64,000 nucleotides of DNA, from positions 11,442,181 to 11,506,180 of the forward strand of contig JACAXG010000012.1 of NCBI GenBank assembly GCA_018881555.1, in the 5' to 3' direction. Shown piece after piece: positions 62,776-64,000 of this stretch; position 1 is the stretch's first letter; every line of letters begins with the position of its first letter. The position numbers and the translations under genes were made by a program. Source of the DNA: Amblyornis subalaris. Taxonomy: Eukaryota > Chordata > Aves > Passeriformes > Ptilonorhynchidae. Below the pieces are notes generated by a model, which saw only the letters and a list, made by a program, of their open reading frames with translations, searched no databases and was not told the DNA's origin.

Positions 62776-64000
62776 ATTTGTGGTTTTGCTTGAGTTATTA
62801 GAAAACTGAACAGAAAGACACCTTGGATTGGATGGAGTTTCCAAAATGTATGTTTACAGAGCTGTTCTAGCATGCCTGATCACAGGAGAGACCTGCCGTC
62901 CCCTGTGGAGGCAGCAGGAGGGCAAGGCTGGTATCCTGATGTCTCCTGAGGGGCCTCACTGCGCTGCTACTCAAGGACCAGGCCCTCACCTCAGCTGTTT
63001 AGTCTGTCAAGAACTTTGAAAAGACAGTATTTCCTGTAGGATGTCACTATAACCATTTTGTTCCATTTTGTACTTTTCTCATATGTAAAAAAAAGTTTGC
63101 ATCAAATAGAGTATTATAAGAGGGTTAAAAATGATAATAAAACTATTTACCTCCAGTTCAGCATGGCCCATGATAGAACAGAACAGACACATCACCATTA
63201 CAGACACAGGATAAGATTATGAGGCACATGTTAACATGTCACTGAAACAGCCTCTCCCGCCTCAGAGGCTGCTTTTTACAAGATTTATATGAATTACAGC
63301 CATACTCGCAGGTTAGGATTCTTTTGTTAACAGAGTTACAATCCATTTGTATGACTGATGCAAGTAATTTTAATGTCCTGGCATGGAGTACCTCTTTGTG
63401 AAGGAAAATACAATCAGTCACAGAACATCATGGTCCAAGTTGCAAATAATGTCATTCTAAGTGCAGTACAGGCCAAGTCAGGGCTATTTGTGTGATCCCC
63501 CTCAGGCTTAGTGGTCAGGTTGAGGCAGGTTAAGTATCTTAATTTTCTCAAACTAAGAGCCCAGTGTGCAGATGGTGCTCTGTCTTGCAAAAACTCTCTA
63601 GGTAAATGCCTACAGTGGCAGACAGTAACCAACTTTATAATGCATCAAAAAACTCCACCTTTAACTGAGTGATTTTTTTTTTAAAGTATGTGTCTACACT
63701 TTCATTCTCCCTGCAAGTCTGAAGAACCACCTGAATCTGACAGCAGTGTGCCCATTTATAGTGCTTTGATTTGTGCTGCTTTGGTTAGGAGTTACGCATT
63801 ATTTCCCGAGAACTGAGCTCAATCTCCAAATAGCCAGAAGATTCTTACTTTCTTTGGGACATCTGGTGATCTGGGTCAAGGTTTATGACTACTTACATCA
63901 CCACTAACATTTTTTGTTTGTTTCATTGTATTTCACTGTGTTTTTAAAAGACAAACAGAACCAAACTAGATCCAATATTTTGTTTCTTTAAAGGCCGGGA
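62776..64000. other. Unique non-coding sequence to the window end
   Basis: No gene or repeat is recognised. The interval 62870-63010 is GC-richer and might be an eroded part of the CR1 or its flank. The last 300 bases are ordinary AT-rich DNA. Confidence 0.6.

Overview
The window looks like non-coding DNA from a bird nuclear genome. Three fragments are recognisable as CR1 LINE sequence, two of them ending in the octamer tail typical of bird CR1 (repeats of ATTCTRTG). Two more are recognisable as avian ERVL-type LTRs. Recognised repeats total only about 1.8 kb, the sequence is visibly AT-rich and CpG-poor, and single N bases are scattered through it as in a vertebrate draft or diploid consensus. 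The species cannot be named from this.

No protein-coding gene or RNA gene could be supported on either strand. The longest open frames (181, 153, 137 and 129 codons) lie in repeats or in sequence with no recognisable protein and have no convincing splice context. The window is therefore best read as part of a gene desert, or of one very large intron. Nothing resembles a bacterial or phage system, a CRISPR array or an operon.

Layout: 1-16.3 kb is unique AT-rich sequence with a few GC- or pyrimidine-rich patches (3.26, 5.62, 7.19 kb). 16.3-31.7 kb holds most of the segments that look like conserved non-coding elements (16.34, 22.50, 24.40, 29.57, 30.00 and 31.50 kb), the strongest CpG cluster (31.40 kb) and a small tandem repeat (30.29 kb). 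31.7-39.9 kb is plain unique sequence with one further candidate (38.10 kb). 39.95-43.4 kb carries two degraded LTRs of different families, both apparently on the minus strand. 43.4-64 kb is unique sequence with candidates at 47.90, 57.18 and 61.74 kb and the CR1 fragments at 49.57, 52.35 and 62.21 kb.

The candidate regulatory segments are judged only by eye: dense homeodomain-type words (TAATTA, TAATTG, CTAATC), short inverted repeats and little low-complexity sequence. Conservation was not measured. No exciting new system was found; the CpG cluster at 31.4 kb with the element beside it, and the segment at 22.5 kb with its CAGAC/GTCTG palindrome, most deserve a second look.
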